Positions 10,625-19,725 of a stretch of DNA of 64,000 bases are shown here, piece after piece. Source of the stretch: Vesta saturnalis. Lineage: Eukaryota > Arthropoda > Insecta > Coleoptera > Lampyridae. A program made the position numbers and the translations under genes. The first letter of the stretch is position 1. Every line of letters starts with the position of its first letter. Below the pieces are notes generated by a model. That model was given only the letters and a program-made list of their open reading frames with translations. It ran no database searches and was not told the DNA's origin. Location: NCBI GenBank assembly GCA_036346205.1, contig JARFJB010000111.1, positions 251,001 through 315,000 on the forward strand. The letters are read 5' to 3'.

Positions 10625-10984
10625 TCACTTTCCCATTGTTCTTTTTCCTTTCATTATATCGGCTATGGTTAAGGCAGCTGCTCTTCCTGCAAAGGTAGCG
10701 TTTGACGAACGAAATCTATTCCAACCTTTTTGTTCCAAAGCCTCATCAGCTATGTGGCTATGCCTTAGATCGTTTGACTGCGGGTATGCAATATCGTGTT
10801 CTTTAAACGCTTCGTCCAGTTCGTTAATACCTCTGTCACTGCGAGCTAATTGTTCTCGTAAACGGGTACCCGGGCCACAATATCTGTACCCAGGTGTATT
10901 CAACTGCACGGGTAATTTATTTATTAAGGTGTTAATTAATCCAGAACCTTTTTTACAGCTATTACACGGAGAATTATGCTTCAT
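10625..10984 (-). CDS. PLA2-domain protein of the Polinton
   Basis: A 119-residue uninterrupted frame with ATG at 10984. After a Cys/Lys N-terminus (CNSCKKGSG) it carries LPVQLNTPGYRYCGPGT, the calcium-loop type YCGPG motif. FKEHDIAY follows, the His-Asp catalytic pair of viral-type phospholipase A2 domains like those in parvovirus VP1. It ends in a basic tail (GKRTMGK). In viruses such domains help particles leave endosomes; that role here is inference. It is one of the few open frames in this element. It diverges from the ATPase gene across a TA microsatellite. Confidence 0.72.
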   Translation of the reverse strand: MKHNSPCNSCKKGSGLINTLINKLPVQLNTPGYRYCGPGTRLREQLARSDRGINELDEAFKEHDIAYPQSNDLRHSHIADEALEQKGWNRFRSSNATFAGRAAALTIADIMKGKRTMGK

Positions 10985-11028
10985 ATCACACTGACTGACA
11001 CTTCACTACTAAACTTGTATGGTGGCAC

Positions 11029-11035
<7 letters not shown>

Positions 11036-11101
<66 letters not shown>
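11036..11101. repeat. (TA)n microsatellite between divergent Polinton genes
   Basis: About 33 TA units between the PLA2-like gene (-) and the ATPase fragment (+). An open frame reported across it (IYIYIY...) is a repeat artefact. Confidence 0.9.
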
Positions 11102-11105
<4 letters not shown>

Positions 11106-11168
11106 CCACCATCAATTACAATGTGACATCCGTTTCATTTCACAAGATACTGTTACCTATAAAAAATT

Positions 11169-11390
11169 ATGACTTTTAACAATAATCACTACTCAGAACA
11201 TAGTGGTCTGCTAAAAGGAGGTTGTAAACGATGTATAATCGTCGGTCCATCAGGTTGCGGAAAAACAAATGTTATGATTACCTTATCAGAACATCCAAAT
11301 GGTTTACGTTTTGAAAATGTTTATGCATACTGTAAATTTTTATATCAACCCAAATATTCTCCTTTTCGCTCCCATTCTACTACATCGTGA
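11169..11390 (+). pseudogene. Polinton packaging ATPase (FtsK/HerA, A32-like), N-terminal fragment
   Basis: The frame begins MTFNNNHYSEHSGLLKGG. It then has the P-loop IIVGPSGCGKTNVMITL (Walker A GPSGCGKT), HPNGLRFENVYAYCK and LYQPKYSP, as in the genome-packaging ATPase of Polintons. The match ends near 11365 at a deletion that brings in the start of a minus-strand ORF, so Walker B and the rest are missing. Absent from copy 2. Confidence 0.78.
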
Positions 11391-11410
11391 ACTACGTTTT
11401 TGAGTTCATT

Positions 11411-11726
11411 AATGCAGACCTGCTTGACTGGTCGTGTTGCCATCTGTTGAAATATAATTCGGTAAATGACATTCTATTTCATGTATAAATTGTTCCAGAG
11501 ATATTTCTCTAAGGTCTTCTATTAACCGCTTAATACATCAAATCCACTTTACACAATCATCATGCGATTGAAAATATTTCTCACACAGACGTATTCCACT
11601 ACCATACTTATAAACTAGATTATCTAAATAGTCATCACTAAACGTACCCCGTCCATACACTTTTTCATGTTCATCATCAAATTCTAATGATAGAAATTGA
11701 CATATTAGTCTGCACTGCACTAACAC
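11411..11726 (-). pseudogene. Small Polinton ORF of unknown function
   Basis: Minus-strand frame LICQFLSLEFDDEHEKVYGR, DDYLDNLVYKYGSGIRLCEK, FQSHDDCVKWI, then after a stop DLREISLEQFIHEIECHLPN. I have the impression that similar short proteins accompany insect Polintons but know no function. Only the first residues survive in copy 2 (35810-35880). An MATRPVKQVCINELK start of another ORF overlaps the end and is cut off at the ATPase junction near 11365. Confidence 0.45.
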
Positions 11727-11810
11727 AATCTACAGCCTTAGGCCACGATTCTGCACTATAACACATCCATATATTGACTAAACATTTATTATTATCATTA
11801 CCCCCACTTA

Positions 11811-12350
11811 TTACTTAACGGCCTTCGCAACTTCTACTTTAATATCAATTTTCTCCTTGGCAAATTCTACAATTTCCGTAACACATGCTACATTGAGATC
11901 AAATATATTTTGTAATGAAACTATTAACCTGTGAATGCCAACATTAGGCATTTCCGCTGCCGCATGTATTATTTTATTATATAATGCAGGAAATTCCATA
12001 GTAGGTACTGAATCCAATCGGTAACTGACTATCTTAAGAAGTCTCCACAACTGTTCTATAGACTCCCATCCTAAATAGATCTTTGATTCTTCACAATCAG
12101 AGATAAGTATAATTTTCTTCTTGTTAAAAGTTTCATATGATATCGTTTTCGAACCCATCCTAGTAGGTAGCCATGTCCCTTCAGGTGTGTAGGAATAATT
12201 TGTGATTATCCCATGATTGTCCATAAGTATGTGCCATTCCTGCTTATCAAACACCACTCCACTACTTTTAGATCCACCAAGTTTCACGACTGGTTCAAAA
12301 TTGAATTGGGGCGACAGACCGACACTAACATACTTCGATTTACTTTAATT
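11811..12350 (-). CDS. Conserved Polinton ORF of unknown function, copy 1
   Basis: A long minus-strand frame with blocks KYVSVGLSPQFN, KLGGSKSSGVVFDKQEWHIL, NYSYTPEGTW, SKIYLGWESIEQLWRLLKIV and AEMPNVGIHRLIVSLQNIFD, ending at 11811. From memory, proteins of this layout recur in insect Polintons without assigned role. The N-terminal start (MENILRQA in copy 2) has been lost by a small deletion near 12350. Copy 2 is at 35986-36533 and is more damaged. Confidence 0.5.
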
Positions 12351-12480
12351 TAAAATACATTGCACATTTTTTCTACATTTTCTACAGATTGAAGTAATAT
12401 GTTCTCCATTACACACAATACTGGTTTCACATGTACTCCTTTTGCATTTATATCCTAATTTCCTCACTATATCTACCGTC

Positions 12481-12870
12481 CAGGTTACCAGCTTCACCTT
12501 GACCGTCACACTACACGTTACTTCAGCAATCTTGACGTTTTAAGGCCTTCATTCACGGCGTTTTTGCAAGGTTGGCGGGATCGTACCAATCACTTCAAGG
12601 ATGTCTCCTTCACCTTTCCGGCCCCACATTTTCATGGTCTCTCATTATCCAGGTTCACTCAATTACAATGTCCTCCATTCTCACGTTTACCACTATACCA
12701 AGGTTATCATTTTCAAAGTTCACACGCCCTCAAGGTTGTCACAACCTCAAGGTTCCCACACTTACACTGTCCTCCACCTCTCATGTTTACCACTTTTTCA
12801 AGGTTACACGATACAGATATCAATCATGTCATTCTTCGAGGTTAACTATACATATGTTTTTACAAGGTCG
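12481..12870. repeat. Degenerate 17-bp-period array of CAAGGTT-like motifs (copy 1)
   Basis: CAAGGTT or near variants occur at 12481, 12567, 12596, 12633, 12650, 12666, 12682, 12699, 12714, 12731, 12748, 12765, 12782, 12799, 12837 and 12863, i.e. spaced 15-17 bp or multiples. The approximate unit is CAAGGTTnnCACnnTTT. The same motif and spacing occur in the Polinton TIRs and in copy 2 around 46199-46445. It looks like an iteron or protein-binding array. Frames read across it are artefacts. Confidence 0.7.
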
Positions 12871-12934
12871 TTCTTTTCTTTAAAAGTAGGAATAAATACA
12901 CATATAGTATTGTGTTATTTACAGCAGTGTCAGT

Positions 12935-13349
12935 ATGTCTGCTAGTCCAGTGCAGAACAATTGGGATGATAGAGAGTGTTACCATTATCACTTTTTAATC
13001 TAAGTGTGCGGCGAGCATGTCAACTAATCCCCAACTGGGTGCAATTTGAAAAAAAGGCTTACTGCCTTCTACAACATTAGAAGCATTAAAGAACACATTT
13101 GCTCATCATACTCGTAATCATCTTGCTGGCGATATGAATTTATGCTATGACTGCTACAAAGCATTGCACCCAAGTGAATACCGAGTTATTGACCATCATA
13201 CACATATGGATATGATGGGTCGCCATTTACCACATGTCGCACCAAGAATACTGGTGCTCATCGTGTAGAGCGCCCCTAACATGCTGCACGAGGTATATGA
13301 AACTGGTTCATTCATACTCTGCGGTGAAGTTTATTATTTGGACAATTAG
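12935..13349 (+). pseudogene. Small Cys-rich ORF upstream of the BIR gene, copy 1
   Basis: Starts MSASPVQNN shortly after a possible acceptor (tgttatttacag). Reading across one stop and two shifts, guided by copy 2, gives LSVRRACQLIPNWVQFEKK, LCYDCYKALHPSEYRVIDHH, YWCSSCRAPL and a closing CGEVYYLDN-like end. Here the last part is shifted, giving YSAVKFIIWTI in the annotated frame. Paired cysteines (CxxC three times) suggest a zinc-binding protein. Family unknown. An AATAAA lies just after it, so it is probably a separate gene from the BIR frame. Confidence 0.4.
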
Positions 13350-13405
13350 TTTTTTTATAATGTATATATTGTATATAATAAATTATTTCGTATTAGTATC
13401 TTACT

Positions 13406-13783
13406 GTGTTCTACGGTGAGAAGATATGCGACGTGACACTAACCTTTTATTATCCTCAGTATTACAATCGTTTCGATAAACGTTTACCTACATATCGAAC
13501 ATGGTCCAGAATTCACTCACCTACATCGCTTGCAGCAGCAGGGTTCATTTCCATAACTTCAGACGATACGGTTGAATGTTTCATATGTGGAGTTCGAATA
13601 AACCAATGGCGGTCGTCTGATACTCCGCTACAGGAGCATCTCCGATGGGCATCACACTGCACGTACGCTCAATTACTTGCACCACGTCCTCGCAGGTGTA
13701 ATGATACAGAAGTGGAAAGAACCGTTTGCACTTTTATTAAATCAAAATGGTTTGTTCCTAGAGAAAACCATATATCTGAATAA
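13406..13783 (+). CDS. BIR-domain (inhibitor-of-apoptosis type) protein of the Polinton, copy 1
   Basis: The frame encodes RLPTYRTWSRIHSPTSLAAA then GFISITSDDTVECFICG and ends in DTPLQEHLRWASHCTYAQLL. The spacing CX2CX16HX6C of the zinc ligands is exact, and the GF, W and D-P residues of BIR domains are present. BIR proteins bind caspases or their regulators; an anti-apoptotic role for the element is inference. Only one BIR is present, with no RING. The annotated frame begins at GTG; the equivalent internal ATG of copy 2 (MCDVTPTF) is ATA here, so the true start is uncertain and an upstream exon is possible. An AATAAA follows near 13807. The 3' part lies within the right TIR and has a truncated mirror copy at 1099-1299. 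Confidence 0.8.
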   Translation: MFYGEKICDVTLTFYYPQYYNRFDKRLPTYRTWSRIHSPTSLAAAGFISITSDDTVECFICGVRINQWRSSDTPLQEHLRWASHCTYAQLLAPRPRRCNDTEVERTVCTFIKSKWFVPRENHISE

Positions 13784-14155
13784 TACAGTGATTACATTTT
13801 TACATACAACAAATAAATTTGTTAGCATATCATTATCTTTTTTTAATTTGGTTCTACGTGTGGTATGAGAAATGTAAAAAATTACATGGGCAAGCCTTGA
13901 AAAAGTGAGATGACTATCTGAGTAGGTAGGGTGCGCAAATAGCTTTGAGAATGTGTTGAGTGTTAGAGACCTACGTATTTTTTACACCTTACAGCAGTGG
14001 TAATCTTAGAAATGTGCGACCTTGGAAAAGTTGTGTGCGAACATGACCTAATTATTTTATCACCTTGAACTGGTGGACCTTGAAATTGTGGCAACCTTGG
14101 AAATGTGGGACCTTGGAATTGTGGTGCGTTCCAATAGTCTCCAATCTTACCTGCT
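13565..14155. repeat. Right terminal inverted repeat of Polinton copy 1
   Basis: Reverse complement of 723-1318. It contains the second half of the BIR gene, its AATAAA, and the CAAGGTT-type motifs in inverted orientation (as ACCTTG). Ends ...CTTACCTGCT before the TSD. Confidence 0.88.
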
Positions 14156-14161
14156 TGAAAA
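14156..14161. repeat. Right target-site duplication (TGAAAA)
   Basis: Exact repeat of 717-722. The same hexamer follows copy 2 at 47697-47702, as expected if both copies descend from one insertion. Confidence 0.85.
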
Positions 14162-14205
14162 TTTTTCCGATGTTCTATGTAGAATTTTTTTATTAAACTG
14201 CAAAG

Positions 14206-14440
14206 ACCAGAATTTGAAGTGAGACACCCTAAATAACGATTTAGTTTACAAAGCCGTAACTTTTTTATTTATTGATGAATTTTATCGATTTTTGAATTAT
14301 TTCTTTCTAAATTATTCAGATTCAAATGAAAGTTTAAAAATACTTACACGTTCTACACACGCTGCCTCTGCAGGGTGAAATACGGAAGAAGATTTTTTTA
14401 CTGTTTCCAGTGGAGTGTCTCGCTCTTATTGATCACAATA
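14206..14440 (-). repeat. Short interspersed element, inverted relative to 15950-16187
   Basis: The reverse complement of this stretch aligns with 15950-16187, sharing TTTACAAAGCCGTAACTTTT and CAGTGGAGTG cores. They look like two MITE copies or the arms of a ~2-kb inverted-repeat element around the Tc1 sequences. The same pair occurs at 47745-47985 and 50645-50890. Confidence 0.6.
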
Positions 14441-14651
14441 GCTACCTACATTTTAGTCATCATATCAGTTTTTTAATTTTAAGTCTATTGTAGATCAACA
14501 CATAAATTAAAAAAAACAGTTGTGTTTACACTTGTAATTAGCGACTTGGTAAACAAAATTTAAACAATGTAAAGTTGGCTTAGGCAAGATTCTTTGACGT
14601 TTTTGATCAATTGTTTGACACTTCTGTCAGTTACTCTTCAAAACAATTATA

Positions 14652-15712
14652 CTAAGTGAAATAGAAGGAACACCCAGTAATAATGAATATTTTGTAAAAA
14701 TTTTTTGGGAATATGTTTGTTTATGTTAAGATAAACAATACATTTTTTAGCCATATTACCCCAGCGGTTTTTGCGTTAACCACTTTCAAAAACATTTACG
14801 ATCACGTAGCCTTAAAATAGTTTGTAACTACAGTTATCATTTAAGACGTATAAAAGACATTACAAAAAGCTTCTTTAATTGAATCACGATGCCTCGAGTT
14901 TCGGCAGTTAAACGAGTTTGATAGGGGTCGAATTGTGGGCTTACGAGAGGCTGGTTTGTCTATGAGAGATATAGCCAATAGAACTCAACGAAGTTTAAAC
15001 AGTGTGGCAATCTGTATTCGGGCATGGAACCAAGAGGGCCGTACACGAAAAGCTAGAGGTACAGGGCGTCCTGCACGTCATATAAAATAGATTGCTGCAC
15101 ATAAAAGAAATCGTCTACAATTTACAAACACTGGAATGATGTCGACTGGTCAAACTGTCTATTTACAAATGGATCGCGTTTTTGCTTACATCCAGACAGT
15201 AATCGTATACGAGTGTGGAGGCGGCAGAATGAGGTATGGCCAGAATTGCACTGTAGAACACGTTCCTTTTAATGGATGCTCTGTAACGGTTTGGGGAGGT
15301 ATAGTACCAGGCAACCGGAAAACCGAATTAGTCGTGTTTATTAATTCAACGGTGAATGCTCGAAATTATCTAAATCGGATACTGGAACCTATCGTTCTGT
15401 CATATTCACAGGCTGAGGGTCCAGCATTTGTTTATATGGACGTCAAAGCCAGGCCTCTCCGCGCTGTTATTATCAATAATTTTTTAGGAGACCACGGTAT
15501 TACACGAACGGTATGTTCTTCATTGTCTCCAGACCATAGAATATATGTGGGACGCTCTTCAAAGACGAATTTCTAGTCGCCCTCATGCTCACAATAAGGT
15601 CAACGACTTGGCTATTACTATGCAGGAAGAGTGGGACGTTCAAGCTTAAGGCTTATAAGGAGCATGCCCAGACGATGTGATGGAGTAAGAAGGGCTCAAG
15701 CAAAAGCAACTC
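14652..15712 (+). pseudogene. Chimeric Tc1-like transposase (5' part of one element, 3' part of another)
   Basis: The left TIR follows TA at 14650-14651 (ctaagtgaaatag...cacccagtaat). From ATG 14889, after a frameshift, comes the helix-turn-helix part GRIVGLREAGLSMRDIANRT and SVAICIRAWNQEGRTRKARG. At the sequence cgtcctgcacg (near 15070) it jumps into a different Tc1-like transposase: VWGGIVPGNRKTELVVFINS, NYLNRILEPIVL and a decayed DDE box (MDVKARPLRA for MDDNARPHRA). In copy B both elements exist separately (48193-49387 and 49390-50450), so this is a microhomology deletion fusion. Confidence 0.8.
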
Positions 15713-15715
15713 ATG

Positions 15716-15716
<1 letters not shown>

Positions 15717-15748
<32 letters not shown>
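15717..15748. repeat. (TAA)n microsatellite
   Basis: About ten TAA/AAT units just after the Tc1 stop; longer in copy B (50396-50444). Confidence 0.9.
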
Positions 15749-15949
15749 TCTTAACTCTAGCTTAAGTTTAGATAATTGATGTCATGATTATGTTGTAGAT
15801 GTTTTGTGGTTCCGATATTCCATTATTACAGTGTCAATACAATTTTTTTCAATTTATCCTTTGATCTATAAAAGATAGAGCTAAAATTAAAAAACAGGTG
15901 TGATGATAAATACAGGTAGCTATTATGCCATAGAGTAAATATACAGGGT

Positions 15950-16187
15950 GTTTAATAATGCCGAGGCACTCCACTGAAAAAGGTTACGAAAACCTGCTCA
16001 CGTATATCACCTTGTAGATGTAGCGTATGTAGAAAATGTAAGTATTTTTAAACTGACGTTTGAATTTGAATAATTTAGGAAAAAATAATTCAAAAATTCC
16101 TAATATCCATCAATAAATAAAAAAGTTACGGCTTTGTAAACTTGATCGATGTTTACGGTGGCTCACTTCAAATTCGGGTCTGTATAT
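15950..16187 (+). repeat. Short interspersed element (right partner)
   Basis: Begins CAGGGTGTTTAATAATG and is the inverted partner of 14206-14440. It abuts the hAT exon: AAG/GTAATA at 16190-16191 resembles a splice donor on the minus strand. Confidence 0.6.
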
Positions 16188-16965
16188 TACCTTTGGAATG
16201 AAGCTTCACCAATCATCATCTTCAAAAACTTTCCTATGTTATTTGAATCTGTAGATTGATCATGACCGCTTAGGGTAATAGATTGCCTGTCACGAAATGT
16301 CAACCATCAATCATTCACACAAAGCTTCTAAGTATAATACATTTTCTTGTACTTCTTCTGAATACTTTTTATTTACTTTTTCAATAACAGTGCTATTTTT
16401 ATCTGCTTCTTTTAGAGAATTCAGTTTAGTGTTACTACTTCGATGCGAGTTACTATTTTAATAATTCTCAAATACTTTTACAGCTTTCTTCCATTTGGAA
16501 AACCTACTGAGTGTAAATACATCTTCTGCATTATTTTTTTTTTCTGGATTGTAAAACGAACGGCAGACAAAACAGAATGCTTTATCGGTTAGAGGACTGT
16601 ATTCCAACCAAGAAAACATTTTATACCGCTCTGGCCTAAATTTCCTACCACCCGTTAAAGGGAAATTTAATTCTCGTGGTTGAAATGAGGCTTCCGTAAA
16701 ACACGGCTTAACCAAACCTGAACAATGAGCAGGATCACGCTTAGTAAGTAGACCAATTATCAATTGGTCAGTTGAACTAGAGGAACAGCTGGGCATCTGT
16801 ACTTCATCTGCAGGACTATTGTCCTTTGTAGTTGTGGTTGACTGACCGGATGACGAGCCTAACACGTCTTCTACATTTAGTTATGGTTCATGTTCCAAAG
16901 CAACTCCTTCTAGCGGTTCATCTTCTAACCGTTTCTTTTTGCTCACTGGGCCTGAGCTAAAGTAG
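16188..16965 (-). pseudogene. hAT transposase N-terminal part with TTF-type zinc finger, copy A
   Basis: Minus strand. A basic stretch SKKKRLEDEP (about 16930), a Ser/Thr-rich linker, then the zinc-finger domain: HCSGLVKPCF, RKFRPERYKMFSWLEYSPLT, KAFCFVCRSFYNPEKKN and FSKWKKAVKVFEN (to 16458). After a stop, a shifted frame shows EKVNKKYSEEVQENVLYLEA and SGHDQSTDSNNIGKFLKMM, the SGHDES-type block that precedes the catalytic domain in ZMYM1-like hATs. It then meets the repeat at 16187. The rest of the transposase lies at 1-716, beyond the Polinton. Several stops make it non-functional. Confidence 0.72.
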
Positions 16966-18305
16966 AGCAGTAACGAACTCTGCTTTTATTTGTTCTTCTG
17001 AGCCTGAAGAAACAGTAAAAATAGCATAAATAGAGGCAAAATTCTACTAGAACACAGTGTCCGAAAACTATAGTCACACAAATTTAACATGAAATGCATA
17101 GGATTTTTCACAATTTTTAGATTTTGGGCCCTGGCGTGCTGATATTTCTCATCTGATTGTTTTGGCAGTTATACCATTCGATAGGGAATCCCCAAGTTTG
17201 GACCAGTAATTTCGGAAGATCCTGTATATAGTTAGGAATGGAATAAATAAGACTGAAAGACACTTAATAATAGGCCTAACTGGCAAAACTAATAAAGTTA
17301 GAAGTTGAGGTTATGTTGCGGGCCGCTCATTGACCTCCAGTCAGGATAAAGATTTTCAATTTTTTAGCATTATGCCTAGTTTGATGTAAACGAAGTTGGG
17401 GAAACTCCAGGAACTGACTAATAAGTTAAACCTACGAAACAACTGAAATAAACCTAAATGTCTCAGTCCATGCAATCATACGACGCGACGGTTCACTTGA
17501 AATGTAATAGTGTTGGTTTGATTAAATTCATTTCGCTTAATCACTTGGGACCTATTATCGTCTATGTGATTATAATAAATAAACTTATAAATAGTCTACA
17601 ACAATATGTACGTACACATCATACTGCACTCCTCTACTGAGGAGGGAGGTTTAAGAGCACACCAACTGGCAGATGACACGACAACATTCTTGCTTCCAAT
17701 TGTAAAGACAAAAGACTACAACAGTGTCACCTGTACGGCTGCCCTTGTTGCCAAGTCTCGCAATGCAGTCTGCGTATTACAGAGTTATCAATTCCGGACG
17801 GATACATCGCTCATTCTCGCGCTTCACGAATTTAATGTTCCTTATTTCATTACGTAAAGTCTACTACTCCAAGTTCATGATTTACAAGTTTTCAAAACAA
17901 CATGCTATCTTTTTGTGCTAAACTAAGCATGATTAATGGACAATCGATAAAGTTAAACAAATTTCCTGTTGCAGACCTGTATTTTTCAATTTTAGGTATT
18001 TGTAATTAAGATATAATAATTTATTAAGACTTAATTCACAATTCTGGGATGGCAAAGTACTGGACTTGACAATTCTCTTGCGACCCCCGAATACGCCTAT
18101 GCAGTATTACCACAGCTACCAGTATTACTTTGTGCGTTTTATTTATACGGTGAAATTGGCAGGTTCAGTGCTTCGAGATAGGTTAGATAGATATAACAAA
18201 AAAAGCTAATCGAAACACGCTTAAATTAGTCCTGCATCCGTATATCTTGATAACTCTAAAAAATAAGGATGATTCATAAAAGTCTTTTGACTTTCTAAAG
18301 TTTAC
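16966..18305. other. Intergenic/intronic stretch between hAT remnant and ABCC copy A
   Basis: Conserved in copy B (51620-52970). No gene is recognised. A plus-strand segment at about 17640-17860 corresponds to the Cys-rich frame at 52314-52529 but is frameshifted. The rest shows no motif. Confidence 0.4.
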
Positions 18306-19594
18306 CTTTTGTGCCATATCCGCCAATGTATTTGCCATTTGTCCACCAGTTTGTTGGACTAAATTATAAAATACGCCTTTTTCATTCTTTAACAGTGTGT
18401 GTGGGTGGTCAAATTCAACAAGTTCGCCAGAATCAATTACTAATACCTTATCGGAGTCCATAATGGTATACAGCTTATGAGCAATCGTTATTACCGTACA
18501 ATTACAAAATATTTTTTTAATCGTTTCTTGAATAATAAAATCTGTTTCTGAATCCACATTTGCAGTTGCTTCATCTAAAATTATAATCTTGTTATTCCTT
18601 AGGATTGCACGTGCCAAACATAGCAATTGACGTTGACCCACACTGAAACTAACACCACCTTGAGTAAGTTCTAAATTTAAACCTAAAAGAAAAACTGCTG
18701 ATATTATATAATGACAGAATGTTATGCTGACCTTCGCTTAGTGTACTTATTAGTTCTTTTAATCTAACCGCTTCTAATGCTTTCCAAATTACTTCATCAT
18801 CGAACTGATTGGCAGGATCCAAGTTCATTTTAATTGTTCCCGTGAATAATACCGGATCCTGGGGAATGATCGACATATTTCTGCGTAAGTCTTGTAAATT
18901 TATAGAGTTAATATCAATCTGATCAATCTTTATGCACCCTTCTGCTTTAGATAGTTGGAAAAGCGCAGATATTATAGATGACTTTCCTGCTCCTGTTCTT
19001 CCGACAACTCCAATTTTTTCTGAAGGTCTAATTGTAAAAGTTATGTTTTTTAAAATATATGGAAGTGAAGGTGCGTATTTGAAAGAAACATTTTCAAAAG
19101 TAACTTCACCACTGTTCGGCCAAGAAGGTGGAAGAGCTTGAGAGAATAAACTATTAAATGATCGTTCTTGTTCTATTAAAGAATATTCTTTAATTCGTTC
19201 TACTGAAACCATACTATTTTCTACATCCGTAAATTGCCTCATGCAATATTGCATTTCAGTTGATAGTTGGAATGCTTGGGTTAGGGTTAAACCAATGTAT
19301 CCGGCAGATGTTCCTAATTCGTGATCATTAATTAATTAACATTGTAGTCTGGAAATAATTTCATACCGTTCTCAAAAGTAAAATATAAGGTTACTGCTGA
19401 TATAAATAGAAAACAGATTATATCAATCCAATATGCAAATGCTCTGGAGGTAGCAAAAGATAAGTCATGAAAAGAACTGTGTTTATCTTGGTGATTATAA
19501 AACTCATTTTCTAATTTTTCTTCCACCTTAAATGCTCTTATCGTCGTTAATCCTTGTAATGAACTATTAATATGTCCATAAATTGGACTGCGTA
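18306..19594 (-). pseudogene. ABCC (MRP4-like) copy A, exons encoding end of TMD2 and NBD2
   Basis: Three exons on the minus strand: 19594-19367, 19313-18732 and 18682-18306, separated by introns of 53 and 49 bp with GT-AG ends. Exon one encodes RSPIYGHINSSLQGLTTIRA and transmembrane residues. Exon two has TSAGYIGLTLTQAF, ENVSFKYAPSLPYILKN, and Walker A GVVGRTGAGKSSI. Exon three has the signature region GVSFSVGQRQLLCLARA and Walker B IIILDEATANVD, then the H-loop VITIAHKL. Frame is kept across both junctions. A further donor (AAAAG/GTAAAC) follows, so a small last exon should lie beyond. All NBD2 catalytic motifs are intact, but this copy has no NBD1 or TMD1 because the gene is truncated at 30537; hence called a partial gene. 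Confidence 0.85.
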
Positions 19595-19725
19595 CTAAAA
19601 CAAAAATTAATGATATATCTGAACAGAATTTATTTTATAGTGTTAATGGTTAATCCATGAGTGGTCTTGAGCCCGTTTGCTTGAACAATTTTCTATTTTA
19701 TTTTGTGCTGGTACGTAAATATTTA

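Larger units (their letters stand above)
723..14155. mobile_element. Polinton/Maverick element, copy 1
   Basis: The element starts AGTAGGTAAG and its right end, read in reverse, is AGCAGGTAAG, giving inverted repeats of about 590 bp and a 6-bp TSD (TGAAAA). Between the ends lie remnants of the Polinton gene set: protein-primed family B polymerase on the plus strand; major capsid, penton, cysteine protease, core-like and PLA2-like genes on the minus strand; a packaging-ATPase fragment on the plus strand. The accessory set is a BIR gene, a Cys-rich ORF and an unrecognised spliced gene. I could not find a retroviral-type integrase. The element is decayed by frameshifts and deletions and carries a pogo-like element and a non-LTR fragment. 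It inserted beside a hAT coding segment. Copy 2 is at 30539-47696. Confidence 0.9.

Noticed and set aside
10976..11179. Frames of repeated Ile-Tyr (also 24808-24999, 29503-29691, 60508-60732)
   Set aside because: They are translations of TA microsatellites.
12564..12945. Three overlapping plus-strand frames of about 100 residues (and 46199-46513)
   Set aside because: All three frames stay open because of the 17-bp repeated array lacking stops; no conserved domain.
13406..13783. BIR gene as a host IAP exon
   Set aside because: It lies inside a Polinton bounded by TSDs, is shared with its TIR and copy 2, and has no RING or neighbouring IAP exons.
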